Source of the DNA: a bacterium
GTDB lineage: Bacteria > CAIWAD01
DNA length: 64,000 nucleotides
Assembly: GCA_030685015.1 (NCBI GenBank)
Contig: JAUXWS010000068.1
Location: forward strand, 10,102-74,101
Direction: 5' to 3'
The notes beneath the pieces are model-generated. The model made no database searches. It saw only the letters and a program-made list of their open reading frames with translations, and was not told the DNA's origin. How positions within the stretch are numbered: position 1 is the first letter of the stretch; every line of letters begins with the position of its first letter. Positions 1 to 7,402 of the stretch are shown in pieces. The position numbers and the translations under genes were made by a program.

Positions 1-198
1 ATGGATGGCGCCGGCAAGTACCAGGTGATCAAGGCCTTGGTGCCGCTGGCCGAGCTCTACCAGTACTCCACCACCCTGCGCTCCATGAGCGCCGGTCGCG
101 CCACGCACCGCCGGCGATTCGACCACTATGAGAAGTGTCCGCCGGATGTGCAGCAGAAAGTGATCGAGGAGTATCAGGCGGAGCGGGCCAACGCCTGA
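1..198 (+). CDS. fusA: Elongation factor G, C-terminal end (5' truncated by window)
   Basis: This is the last 65 residues of a translation elongation factor G, the GTPase that translocates the ribosome. The stretch VPLAELYQYSTTLRSMSAGR matches the family's domain V signature (VPLAEMFGYATDLRSxTQGR), followed by a short acidic tail. The methionine at base 1 aligns inside domain V, so it is internal and the gene begins upstream of the window. Product identity is firm. Whether it is the main EF-G or an EF-G2-type paralogue cannot be decided from the tail; the slightly divergent YQYSTTLRSMSAGRATHRRR would fit a paralogue. Confidence 0.85.
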   Translation: MDGAGKYQVIKALVPLAELYQYSTTLRSMSAGRATHRRRFDHYEKCPPDVQQKVIEEYQAERANA

Positions 199-347
199 TC
201 TGCCCTTTCCATGGCGAATGGCGGGGGGCCGGGCGTCAGCCTGGTCCCCTTTCCCATGCCGGGCCATCGGGTGGAAGTGGGTCGGCCGCTCCTCCGCTGG
301 ATCGGATCGAGGCTTCGCTACCTTCTCCCATCAAGAGCGAGGATGGC

Positions 348-869
348 ATGGACCGCATCTGGGCGCCCTGGCGCATGGCCTACATCCGCGGCTTGGACGC
401 CTCGCGCAATGCGGGGCACACGGAGGGCGGGGTCGAGGAGTGCATTTTCTGCTGGAAACCCCGGCTGGAGTCGACGCACGACGAATCGAACCTGATCGTG
501 GCGCGGCGCGAGAGCTGCTTCGTCATCATGAATCTCTATCCCTACAACAACAGCCATCTCATGGTCGTGCCCTACCGCCACCTGTGCGACTTCACCCTGC
601 TCGAAGCTGTCGAATTGCTCGACTGCCAGCGCGCCCTGCAGGATGCCGTGCGCGTGATGCAACGCACCCTCCAGCCCCAGGGCTGGAACATCGGTCTCAA
701 CCTGGGCAAGGCGGCCGGCGCCGGCATCGACCAGCACCTGCACTGGCACGTGGTGCCCCGCTGGGTGGGCGACACCAATTTCTTCCCGGTGCTGGGGGAG
801 ACCAAGGTCATCTCCGAATCCATCCAGGACAGCTGGCAACGCATGCGAGATGGATTCGCCGCTCTCTGA
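348..869 (+). CDS. HIT-family hydrolase (AP4A phosphorylase/hydrolase-like)
   Basis: This 173-residue cytosolic histidine-triad protein probably hydrolyses or phosphorolyses dinucleoside polyphosphates or nucleotidyl conjugates. The N-terminal WAPWRMAYI is characteristic of the bacterial AP4A-type HIT branch. C32 and C35 (CIFC) are a likely zinc pair, and the catalytic triad HLHWH is at residues 130-134. The start at 348 was chosen because the conserved N-terminus begins there and a GAGCGAGG ribosome site precedes it; the longer open frame upstream has no family similarity. It lies 149 bases downstream of the EF-G end. The exact substrate is inferred only at family level. Confidence 0.88.
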   Translation: MDRIWAPWRMAYIRGLDASRNAGHTEGGVEECIFCWKPRLESTHDESNLIVARRESCFVIMNLYPYNNSHLMVVPYRHLCDFTLLEAVELLDCQRALQDAVRVMQRTLQPQGWNIGLNLGKAAGAGIDQHLHWHVVPRWVGDTNFFPVLGETKVISESIQDSWQRMRDGFAAL

Positions 870-924
870 GGGCGGTGCGCCGTCCCAGGGCCCACGCCGA
901 TTCTGGCTCCGGGCCTGCGTCTGA

Positions 925-953
925 TTGGCTCACCTGCGGAGGATTTCTACCTT
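925..953 (+). promoter_or_regulatory. Putative sigma70-type promoter TTGGCT-N17-TACCTT
   Basis: TTGGCT at 925-930 and TACCTT at 948-953 are separated by exactly 17 bases. Initiation would fall near 960, about 40 bases before the GTG of the thioredoxin/TPR gene. The same -10 hexamer and spacing recur at 20590 and 43999, which is the main support. Confidence 0.45.
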
Positions 954-999
954 GGCCGGGCGTGAAACGGATTCGATTCACAGATGTGAGGAGTGCGCC

Positions 1000-2055
1000 G
1001 TGAAGATGCGGATCCTGGCCATCCTGGCCCTGCTGGGTTGCTGGAGCGCTGGCCTGGCGGTCGAGACGGACAAAGCGACGGGCGACGCGATCAAGCTGGG
1101 CTTCACGGCGGACAAGCAGGCTGCCCTGGCGCGGGCCAAGGCCGAGGGCAAACCGCTGCTGGCCTTCTTCACCACCGAGTGGTGCGGCTGGTGCCGACGC
1201 CTGGAGGCGGAGGTGCTGGCCACGCCCGAGTTCGAGGCGGGCAGCGCCAGCTGGGTGAAGTTGGTCATCGACGCGGAAAAGGGCGATGGCGTGGACTGGG
1301 CCCGACGCTTCCACGTGAGTGGCTTTCCCACCCTCATCCTGCTGGACGCGGGGGGCGAGGAGATCGATCGCCAGCCGGGCTACTCCCCCATGCCGGATTT
1401 CCTGCGCACCCTCCAGGATTTCGAGCGCGGCGTGGGAACCCTCTCCGCTTTGCAGGCCGAACAGACCGCCCGCCCCGGTGACCACGGACTCACCCTGCGC
1501 ATCGCCCGCAAGTTGACGACCCGTGGCCGGCCGGACGAGGCCACCGCCCTGCTGCAGGGCATCCTCGCGGCCGACCCCGCCAATCTCTCCGGGATGGCGG
1601 ACGAGGCGGCCGCCGAACTGGCACTCCACACCTTCAGCCAGGAGCACGATCCGGCCGTGTTGGAAGCCGTCCTCTCCACGTGGAAAGGCGTGGAACAGGG
1701 ACCCCAGATCTACAACCTGCTCATCGCCGGCGCGGCCCGCGCCGGGGACGAGACCCGCATGCGCACCTTGCTGGACAGGGCCGTGGACGACTACCCGGAA
1801 GATGCCCAGCTGCTCAACAGCTACGCCTGGACCTGCGCCGAGAAGGGCTGGAACCTGGAGAAGGCCGAGCGACTGGCCGAGAGAGCCGTGCGTCTCAGCG
1901 GGCAGGATCCCAACGTGCTGGACACCCTGGCCGAGGTGCAGTTCCGCCGCGGCCAGGGCGCCGCGGCCCGGGCCACCATCCAGCAAGCCCTGGCGATGAA
2001 GCCCGGGGACGCCTACCTGGAAGGCCAGCTCAAGCGCTTCCAAGGCCAACCCTGA
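1000..2055 (+). CDS. Secreted thioredoxin-fold protein with C-terminal TPR repeats
   Basis: This 351-residue exported protein has a signal peptide (hydrophobic ILAILALLG core), then a thioredoxin-like domain with a CGWC active site at residues 61-64 in the context TTEWCGWCRR, typical of thioredoxin_7/DUF255-like periplasmic oxidoreductases. Residues from about 150 on are helical tetratricopeptide-like repeats rich in A, L and E. A role in periplasmic disulfide reduction or folding is inferred; the substrate is unknown. The GTG at 1000 was chosen because GTGAGGAG ends 6 bases before it; an ATG at 1006 is an alternative. It is monocistronic or leads into the FadL gene 36 bases downstream. Confidence 0.8.
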   Translation: MKMRILAILALLGCWSAGLAVETDKATGDAIKLGFTADKQAALARAKAEGKPLLAFFTTEWCGWCRRLEAEVLATPEFEAGSASWVKLVIDAEKGDGVDWARRFHVSGFPTLILLDAGGEEIDRQPGYSPMPDFLRTLQDFERGVGTLSALQAEQTARPGDHGLTLRIARKLTTRGRPDEATALLQGILAADPANLSGMADEAAAELALHTFSQEHDPAVLEAVLSTWKGVEQGPQIYNLLIAGAARAGDETRMRTLLDRAVDDYPEDAQLLNSYAWTCAEKGWNLEKAERLAERAVRLSGQDPNVLDTLAEVQFRRGQGAAARATIQQALAMKPGDAYLEGQLKRFQGQP

Positions 2056-2091
2056 TCTGTCCCAAACATCGTTCCATCAATAGGAGTCCCC

Positions 2092-3360
2092 ATGACCAAG
2101 CGCTTGGTCTTTCTGGCGACGGGTGCCTGCCTGTTCTTGGGGTGGGCCACGCATCTGCCCGCCGCCGGCTTCGCCATACATGAGCAGTCCGGTCGCGCCA
2201 TGGGCACGGCCGGTGCTTTCGCCGCGGCCGAGGGTCCGGCCGGCATCTTCTACAATCCGGCCGGCATCGCGCGCCTGGAAGGCCTCCAGGTCGAGTTCGG
2301 CCTCAACGTGATCATGCCTGCGACGGATTTCATCGGGCCCACGGACCGTCCCGCTTTCGGCAGCTCATCCATGGAGAGCCAGGTGTTCACGCCGGTGGAC
2401 ATCTACCTGAGCGGCCGCCTGAGCGACCAGGCGCGCTGGGGTCTGGGCCTCTTCACCTACATGGGCCTGGGCACCAAGTGGGAGGAGGATTGGGTGGGGC
2501 GCACGGTGACGGAGGAGGTCGAGCTGCAGACCATCACCATGAATCCGGCCCTGGCCTTCGCCCTGAACGAGCGGAGCAGCCTGGGCGTCGGCCTGGACCT
2601 GATGTACGGCAAGGCCCTCATGTCCAAGGACAGCTACACGGGCTATCCTTTCAACGGATTCGTGGATGTGGAGATCGACGGCCACGGCTTCGGCTATGGC
2701 TGGAACATGGGCCTGCAGCACCGCCTGGCCGACGACTGGACCCTGGGCGTCTCCTATCGATCGGGCATGACCCTCTTCGCCGAGGGGGAGGCGGACTTCG
2801 CCATCCAGGACGTGGAGAACGCAAGCCACCAAGCGCTGCTGGGAGCCATGTTCCCCGCCACCGACGTGAGCCTGGACCTGGACATTCCGGACCTGGTCAT
2901 CGCCGGCGTGGAATGGAAGCCCCAGGGATGGCTGGGCGGCCGCCTGACCTGGCGCGGGGACCTCGTCTTCACGCGCTGGAACGTCTACCGCAGCCTGGAC
3001 ATCGATTTCGAGACGAACACGGCGGCCCTGCGGGACAGCCACTCGCCCAAGCTCTACGAGAACACCTGGGCTTTCCGCACCGGGGCCGAGCTGGACCTGG
3101 GCGAGCGTTGGACCCTGCGCGGCGGCTGGTATTACGAGCAGAACGCCGTGCTGGACCACATGGTGGAACCCAGCCTGCCCGACGCCGAGCGCAACGGCAT
3201 CAGCCTGGGAGCCACCTGGCAGGCCCGGGAGGATCTGGCCCTGGACGCCTATTTCATCCAGGTCATGTTGCAGGATCGGGTAAGCGAGTTCGCCGAGCTG
3301 CCCGGCGGCTACGAAAGCAGCATTCCCATCGTCGGCCTCAGCATGCGGAAGGGCTTCTGA
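2092..3360 (+). CDS. OmpP1/FadL/TodX-family outer-membrane transporter
   Basis: This 422-residue outer-membrane beta-barrel protein of the FadL family takes up hydrophobic compounds such as long-chain fatty acids. After a signal peptide it opens with GFAIHEQSGRAMGTAGAFAA and IFYNPAGIA, the N-terminal plug (hatch) signature of FadL/TodX proteins, and continues as alternating amphipathic strands to a terminal aromatic (GF) residue. AGGAG precedes the ATG. The lipoprotein SGNH hydrolase starts 2 bases after its stop, so an esterase that releases hydrophobic products may act with this porin. The transported substrate is not determinable. Confidence 0.88.
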   Translation: MTKRLVFLATGACLFLGWATHLPAAGFAIHEQSGRAMGTAGAFAAAEGPAGIFYNPAGIARLEGLQVEFGLNVIMPATDFIGPTDRPAFGSSSMESQVFTPVDIYLSGRLSDQARWGLGLFTYMGLGTKWEEDWVGRTVTEEVELQTITMNPALAFALNERSSLGVGLDLMYGKALMSKDSYTGYPFNGFVDVEIDGHGFGYGWNMGLQHRLADDWTLGVSYRSGMTLFAEGEADFAIQDVENASHQALLGAMFPATDVSLDLDIPDLVIAGVEWKPQGWLGGRLTWRGDLVFTRWNVYRSLDIDFETNTAALRDSHSPKLYENTWAFRTGAELDLGERWTLRGGWYYEQNAVLDHMVEPSLPDAERNGISLGATWQAREDLALDAYFIQVMLQDRVSEFAELPGGYESSIPIVGLSMRKGF

Positions 3361-3361
3361 C

Positions 3362-4774
3362 ATGAACACATCCCTGACCAATCGTTCGCATCTGCTGCTG
3401 CCCCTGGCGGTGGCCCTGGGCGTCGTCGGCTGCGGCACGAGCGACACCATGCCCACCTCCCCCACCTATTCCACCGCCGCCCAGCTGTCCGGCCTGCAGG
3501 CCTACGTGGCCATCGGCAACAGCCTGACCGCCGGCTACCAGAGTGGCGCCTGGGGCAATCCCGATCATGTGGCGACCAGCTATCCCAATCTCATCGCCCG
3601 CCAGGTGGGCATCACGGGCTTCAAGCAGGTCAGCTTGACGGGCACCGGGCTGGCCATGGTGGACAGCGACGGGGACGGCGTGCCGGATCGTGGCAACATG
3701 GTGGTCAACTTCACCGCGACAGGCAGCCCCGTGCTCAGCTACACGGCCACCGATCCGGCCAACCTGACGGCCTTGGCCACGGGGGCCGGGACCACCTTCG
3801 ATTTCAGCGCGCCGCGCAACTTCGGCATCCCGGGCATCTCCCTCATGCACGCCGCCGGCGCGCCGCTGGGCCAGTACGCGGCGGGCAATCCCTACGCCTC
3901 ATTCTATACCAATGCCGAGTCGGCGCCCAAGACCCAGGTCCAGTTGGCGGCCGAGGCGGGTGCCGGCTTCATCACCTGTTGGCTGGGCAACAACGACGTG
4001 CTGGGCTACGTGACCAGCGGCGGCACGGGCGCCATCACCCCCGCCGCCCTCTTCCAGGCCTCCCTGGACGGCACCCTGGCCGCCCTGGGCGCCACCCCGC
4101 GCCTGGTGGTGATCAACCTGCCCTCGGTCACCGCCATTCCCTACGTCACCTACTTCAATCCTGTCCTGATCGGCCTGCTGGACCAGATGGGCGCCCCCGT
4201 GCACGCCGTGTGGGCCATGGACGACGCCCTGGGCGCCGCCGTGCCGCTCTACATCGATCCGGGCACCAACAACTACGTGCTGCTGCCCGCCGCCAGCGCC
4301 ATGGCGGCGGATCCCACCCTGGGCGCCAGCTCCGCCAATCCCCTGCCCGACGCCCTGGTGCTGGATGCCGCCGAATTGGCGGCGGCCCAAGCCGCCGTGG
4401 CGGATTTCAACGCGCGCCTTGCCGCCGGCGTGGCGGCGCTGAACACGCCGCAGCGGGAGCTGCCGGCCCTGCTGGTGGACATGCACGCCTACTTCAACGA
4501 AGTGGCCGCGGGCGGTCTGCATTACGGCGGACAGCGTTTCACCACGCAGTTCGTGTCGGGCGGCCTCTTCAGTCTGGACGGCGTCCACCCCACCTCCCTG
4601 GGCAACGCGGCCGTGGCCAACGAGATCATCGCCGCCATGAACGAGGGGTGGGGACTGAACGTGGCCGAGGTGGACCTGGCCGAGTTCATCGGCGTCAACA
4701 TTGGCCTCGGCTCCGCCGGAGTGCCCCCCCTGCTGCCGGACTTCCGACAGGTGGTCGAGCTCTTCCAGCACTGA
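3362..4774 (+). CDS. SGNH/GDSL-family lipoprotein hydrolase
   Basis: This 470-residue predicted lipoprotein (signal peptide with lipobox ending in Cys24, VVGC) belongs to the SGNH esterase/lipase superfamily. Block I is IGNSLTAGY with nucleophile Ser54, using GNS where GDS is usual. Block III is the WLGNND segment and block V is DGVHP with Asp406 and His409. It is probably anchored in the envelope and cleaves acyl or acetyl esters. Coupling to the FadL porin gene (2-base gap) suggests a shared lipid-uptake role. It is longer than typical SGNH domains because of an Ala-rich middle region (about 280-360). The substrate is unknown. Confidence 0.82.
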   Translation: MNTSLTNRSHLLLPLAVALGVVGCGTSDTMPTSPTYSTAAQLSGLQAYVAIGNSLTAGYQSGAWGNPDHVATSYPNLIARQVGITGFKQVSLTGTGLAMVDSDGDGVPDRGNMVVNFTATGSPVLSYTATDPANLTALATGAGTTFDFSAPRNFGIPGISLMHAAGAPLGQYAAGNPYASFYTNAESAPKTQVQLAAEAGAGFITCWLGNNDVLGYVTSGGTGAITPAALFQASLDGTLAALGATPRLVVINLPSVTAIPYVTYFNPVLIGLLDQMGAPVHAVWAMDDALGAAVPLYIDPGTNNYVLLPAASAMAADPTLGASSANPLPDALVLDAAELAAAQAAVADFNARLAAGVAALNTPQRELPALLVDMHAYFNEVAAGGLHYGGQRFTTQFVSGGLFSLDGVHPTSLGNAAVANEIIAAMNEGWGLNVAEVDLAEFIGVNIGLGSAGVPPLLPDFRQVVELFQH

Positions 4775-4792
4775 TCGATCATTGCCTGTATC

Positions 4793-4826
4793 ATGAAGCC
4801 CCGCGGCAACCGCCACGGGGCTTCAT
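4793..4826 (+). terminator. Perfect 11-bp hairpin after the SGNH gene
   Basis: ATGAAGCCCCG (4793-4803) pairs perfectly with CGGGGCTTCAT (4816-4826) around a 12-base loop, 19 bases after the stop codon. No U-run follows, so intrinsic termination is possible but not assured. Confidence 0.5.
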
Positions 4827-4853
4827 GTTGCCGCCCCGCGAATCGCTTGCGCC

Positions 4854-4901
4854 ATCGGAATCGATATCGGAATCGGGATCGGGATCGGGATCGGGATCGG
4901 G
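4854..4901. repeat. Intergenic ATCGNN hexamer array (8 units)
   Basis: Eight consecutive six-base units begin with ATCG: GA, AT, GA, then five GG endings. It sits between the hairpin and the enoyl-CoA hydratase gene. A related six-unit array with the same ATCGATATCGG core is at 38353-38388. Its function is unknown. Confidence 0.85.
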
Positions 4902-4935
4902 AACGACAACCCCATGATGCCAGACAAGGAGAAGC

Positions 4936-5778
4936 ATGGGAACCACGCTGCTGCTGGAAATCGAAGAGGGCATCGCCCTCCTCACCCTCAACCGTCCGGC
5001 CAGCCTCAACGCGCTCAACCATGCCTTGCTGGGCGAGCTGGAGGAGGCGGTCGTTCAGCTTGAGCAGGACAGCCAACTGCGCGCCGCCGTGCTCATCGGC
5101 GCCGGTGTGAAGGCCTTCGCCGCCGGGGCGGACATCGCCGAACTGGCGGGGCTGGACTCCCGGGGCGCCGCCGGGGTGGCCGCCCGCGGCCAGGGCATCC
5201 TGCGCCGCCTGGAGCGCTTGCCCAAGCCTGTCATTGCCGCCGTCAACGGCTTCGCCCTGGGCGGCGGCTGCGAGCTGGCCATGGCCTGCCATCTGCGCCT
5301 GGCCGCCCCCCACGCCCGCTTCGGTCAACCTGAAGTCAACCTGGGTCTCATTCCGGGATATGGCGGCACCCAGCGCCTGGCGCGTCTGGTGGGACGCGGC
5401 CGGGCCACCGAACTCTGCCTGACCGGAGCCATCATCGGCGCCGAGGAGGCCCTGCGCATGGGCCTCGTCAACCGGGTGGTGACGGCCTGGGCCAAGGACG
5501 CCCAGGGCGAGCCCGTCCGAGACGATAAGGGCCAGCCGGTCTTCGACCGCGAAGCCTTCCTGGAAGCCGCCCTTTCCCTGGCGCGGGACATCCTGGGCAA
5601 GGCGCCGCTGGCCGTGGCGGGCTGTCTGGCGGCCATCGACCGGGGCTTCGACCTGCCCCTCGACGCCGGACTGGCCGTGGAGCGGGACCTCTTCGCCGCC
5701 TGCTTCGGCACGGAGGACATGCGCGAGGGCACCGCAGCCTTCCTGGAGAAGCGGCCGGCGCAGTTCCGGGGCTGCTGA
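4936..5778 (+). CDS. Enoyl-CoA hydratase/isomerase (crotonase) family protein
   Basis: This 280-residue cytosolic crotonase-fold enzyme probably hydrates trans-2-enoyl-CoA in fatty-acid or butyrate metabolism. The oxyanion-hole region is AFAAGADIAEL. The two acidic catalytic positions are present in GGCELAMACHL and QPEVNLGLIPGYGGTQRL. A short acidic/lysine insertion (AKDAQGEPVRDDKGQPV, about residues 192-208) follows LVNRVV; it is seen in some crotonases and lengthens the protein beyond the usual 260. The ATG is preceded by AAGGAGAAGC. It appears to be a single-gene unit between the hexamer array and a long leader region. Confidence 0.88.
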   Translation: MGTTLLLEIEEGIALLTLNRPASLNALNHALLGELEEAVVQLEQDSQLRAAVLIGAGVKAFAAGADIAELAGLDSRGAAGVAARGQGILRRLERLPKPVIAAVNGFALGGGCELAMACHLRLAAPHARFGQPEVNLGLIPGYGGTQRLARLVGRGRATELCLTGAIIGAEEALRMGLVNRVVTAWAKDAQGEPVRDDKGQPVFDREAFLEAALSLARDILGKAPLAVAGCLAAIDRGFDLPLDAGLAVERDLFAACFGTEDMREGTAAFLEKRPAQFRGC

Positions 5779-5878
5779 TCCCCGCCGGCCGGTCGTTCCG
5801 CAGGCCGCTCCGTCCGCCTGTGCCTGGGGCCGCAGCTGCCGGACATGGACCAGGGTCACATGTGGGCATAATGTGCCC

Positions 5879-5907
5879 TTGCATCTCTGGGGACTGGGTG
5901 GTACACT
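5879..5907 (+). promoter_or_regulatory. Putative promoter TTGCAT-N17-TACACT for the porV operon
   Basis: TTGCAT (5879-5884) and TACACT (5902-5907) are spaced by 17 bases. Initiation near 5914 would give a 5' leader of about 268 bases containing the hairpin and terminator described next. An inverted repeat directly abuts the -35 element on its upstream side. Confidence 0.45.
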
Positions 5908-6007
5908 TGGCGGTCCTGTTTCCGGCTCAAGCATCTGTCGCCGGGTGACGATAGACAGGGCACAGACGGGACGCGCCACGTCACACTCGAATGCAAGGAT
6001 CCATATC

Positions 6008-6093
6008 GACGCCTGCCTGAATTGTTGTTTCGGTCTGCGCAAGGTTCGCTGACATGGAGACGATAATTCCCGCAGGCGTCCGTTGCCGGACGC
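6008..6093 (+). promoter_or_regulatory. Candidate attenuator RNA: long hairpin plus alternative helix
   Basis: GACGCCTGC (6008-6016) pairs perfectly with GCAGGCGTC (6072-6080). Inside it 6019-6031 pairs with 6057-6069 (13 bp, three of them G-U), capped by two short helices (6033-6035 with 6051-6053, 6037-6039 with 6047-6049). A competing helix, 6076-6082 with 6087-6093, would break both the outer stem and the following terminator. That exclusivity is the layout of a transcription-attenuating switch. No known riboswitch class was recognised. Confidence 0.5.
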
Positions 6094-6110
6094 AGGTCCG
6101 GTTTTTCTTT
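6086..6110 (+). terminator. Intrinsic terminator inside the porV leader
   Basis: CCGGAC (6086-6091), loop GCAG and GTCCGG (6096-6101) are followed directly by TTTTTCTTT. This is the best U-run terminator on the plus strand in the first 50 kb. It lies 72 bases before the porV-like start rather than after a gene, which suggests conditional read-through control. Confidence 0.75.
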
Positions 6111-6181
6111 ATCCGGGCCGCGTGGCCGGACGACAGCCGGAATGGACGAGGCTGTCACACAAGTTTCCAGGAGGATGCTAC

Positions 6182-7396
6182 ATGAAGCGAGTGACTCTCA
6201 CCGCGGCGGCCCTGGCCATGGTGGCCATGCCTTGGCAACAGGCCCACGCGGTGTCCGAGGCCGCCGTGATCTGGCTCTTGATCAGCCCCGGTTCCCGCCC
6301 CGCCGGCATGGGCGAGGCCTTCGTGGCCCTGGCCGACGACGCCTCCGCCACGTGGTGGAATCCGGCCGGCCTGGCTTTCAGCCAGGGCCGCGACGTCCGC
6401 ATCATGCATTCCGACTGGCTGCCCGCCTTCAACCTGGACGACATCTTCTTCGACTTCGCCGCCTTCTCCTGGCGGGCGGAATCCCTGGGCGGCACGATGG
6501 GCGTCTCCATCATCTATCTCAACGAGGGTGACCAGACCCACACTGGCGAGAACGGCGAGGTGCTGGGCGTCATCACCAGCAAGGAGTACGCCCTGGGCGT
6601 CAGCTACGGCACCAACCTCAATCCGGAGCTGGGCCTGGGCCTCACCGGCAAGCTGATCGTCTCCGACCTGGCCAGCGGCGTCAAGGTGGGCCAGCAGGAA
6701 GCGGGCATGGGCATCTCCTTCGCCGTGGACCTGGGCATGCTCTGGCAGACCCGCCTGCCCTACGCCGACCGGCCCCTCAACCTGGGCTTCAACCTGGCCA
6801 ACATCGGGCCGGAGATCAGCTACGCCGACGAGGCGCAGGCCGATCCCCTCCCCACCAACCTCAAACTGGGCGCGGCGCTCAATGCCTACAACGACCAGCA
6901 CAACGAGGTCAACCTGGTTTTCGACATCAACAAGCAGCTGGTGCACAAGGCGCTGAGCAACCTGACGCGCAAGCAGCTGGACGGCGAAGACGCCTATTGG
7001 AACAACCAGGGACAGCTCACCACCGAGGCCTTCGACAACCAGGGCAATCCCAACTCGCCGGCCTTCGACGCCGAGTACGAGACGGACCCCGTCTTCAAGG
7101 CCATGTTCACCTCCTGGTTCCCGCGCGGTGTGAAGAACGAGCTGCAGAACTACATCTACAACGTGGGCGCCGAGTACTGGTACCGCGGCGAGGCGGGCGG
7201 CCTGGGCAAGACCGCCTTCGGCCTGCGCAGCGGCTACCTGAACGACATGGCGGGCCACATCAAGTCCTACACGCTGGGCATGTCGCTGCTCGTCAACATG
7301 GTCTCCCTGGACTTCAGCTACGAGTTGTCCGCGGACAAGGACAACCCCTCGCCGCGCGACAAGACGATCCGCTACTCCCTGGGCTTCACTTTCTAG
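6182..7396 (+). CDS. porV: PorV/PorQ-like outer-membrane protein of the type IX secretion system
   Basis: This 404-residue predicted beta-barrel protein has a cleavable signal peptide. The mature start has the PorV/UPF0164 pattern: RPAGMGEAFVALADDAS and then WWNPAGLA. In T9SS, PorV shuttles cargo from the translocon to the attachment complex on the cell surface. This role agrees with the T9SS cargo encoded 6 bases downstream and with other cargo in the window. The ATG at 6182 is chosen because AGGAGG ends 7 bases upstream. The family includes paralogues (PorQ and others), so the symbol is tentative. Expression may be gated by the leader attenuator. Confidence 0.75.
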   Translation: MKRVTLTAAALAMVAMPWQQAHAVSEAAVIWLLISPGSRPAGMGEAFVALADDASATWWNPAGLAFSQGRDVRIMHSDWLPAFNLDDIFFDFAAFSWRAESLGGTMGVSIIYLNEGDQTHTGENGEVLGVITSKEYALGVSYGTNLNPELGLGLTGKLIVSDLASGVKVGQQEAGMGISFAVDLGMLWQTRLPYADRPLNLGFNLANIGPEISYADEAQADPLPTNLKLGAALNAYNDQHNEVNLVFDINKQLVHKALSNLTRKQLDGEDAYWNNQGQLTTEAFDNQGNPNSPAFDAEYETDPVFKAMFTSWFPRGVKNELQNYIYNVGAEYWYRGEAGGLGKTAFGLRSGYLNDMAGHIKSYTLGMSLLVNMVSLDFSYELSADKDNPSPRDKTIRYSLGFTF

Positions 7397-7402
7397 GCGG
7401 AC

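Larger units (their letters stand above)
5779..6181 (+). other. 403-base intergenic region with promoter and structured leader
   Basis: There is no credible gene here. In order it holds a small inverted repeat (GGGCA 5864-5868 with TGCCC 5874-5878), a sigma70-like promoter (5879-5907), about 100 unassigned bases, a 73-base imperfect hairpin (6008-6080), a terminator hairpin with U-run (6086-6110), and AGGAGG (6169-6174) for the porV-like gene. Confidence 0.6.

Noticed and set aside
4804-4815. Hairpin at 4793-4826 plus hexamer array considered as a CRISPR-like or integron attC element
   Set aside because: There is no spacer-repeat periodicity, no cas or integrase gene, and the units are six bases long.
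5952-5985. ACAGGGCACAGAC...GGGACGCG, loosely like the cyclic-di-GMP-I riboswitch core
   Set aside because: The expected GNRA-capped helix, the CGCAAAGCC segment and the second stem are missing. The structured part of the leader lies further downstream and is different.
6008-6080. Long imperfect hairpin considered as an integron attC site
   Set aside because: No GTTRRRY/RYYYAAC boxes and no integrase or cassette genes nearby; its position before a U-run terminator fits attenuation better.
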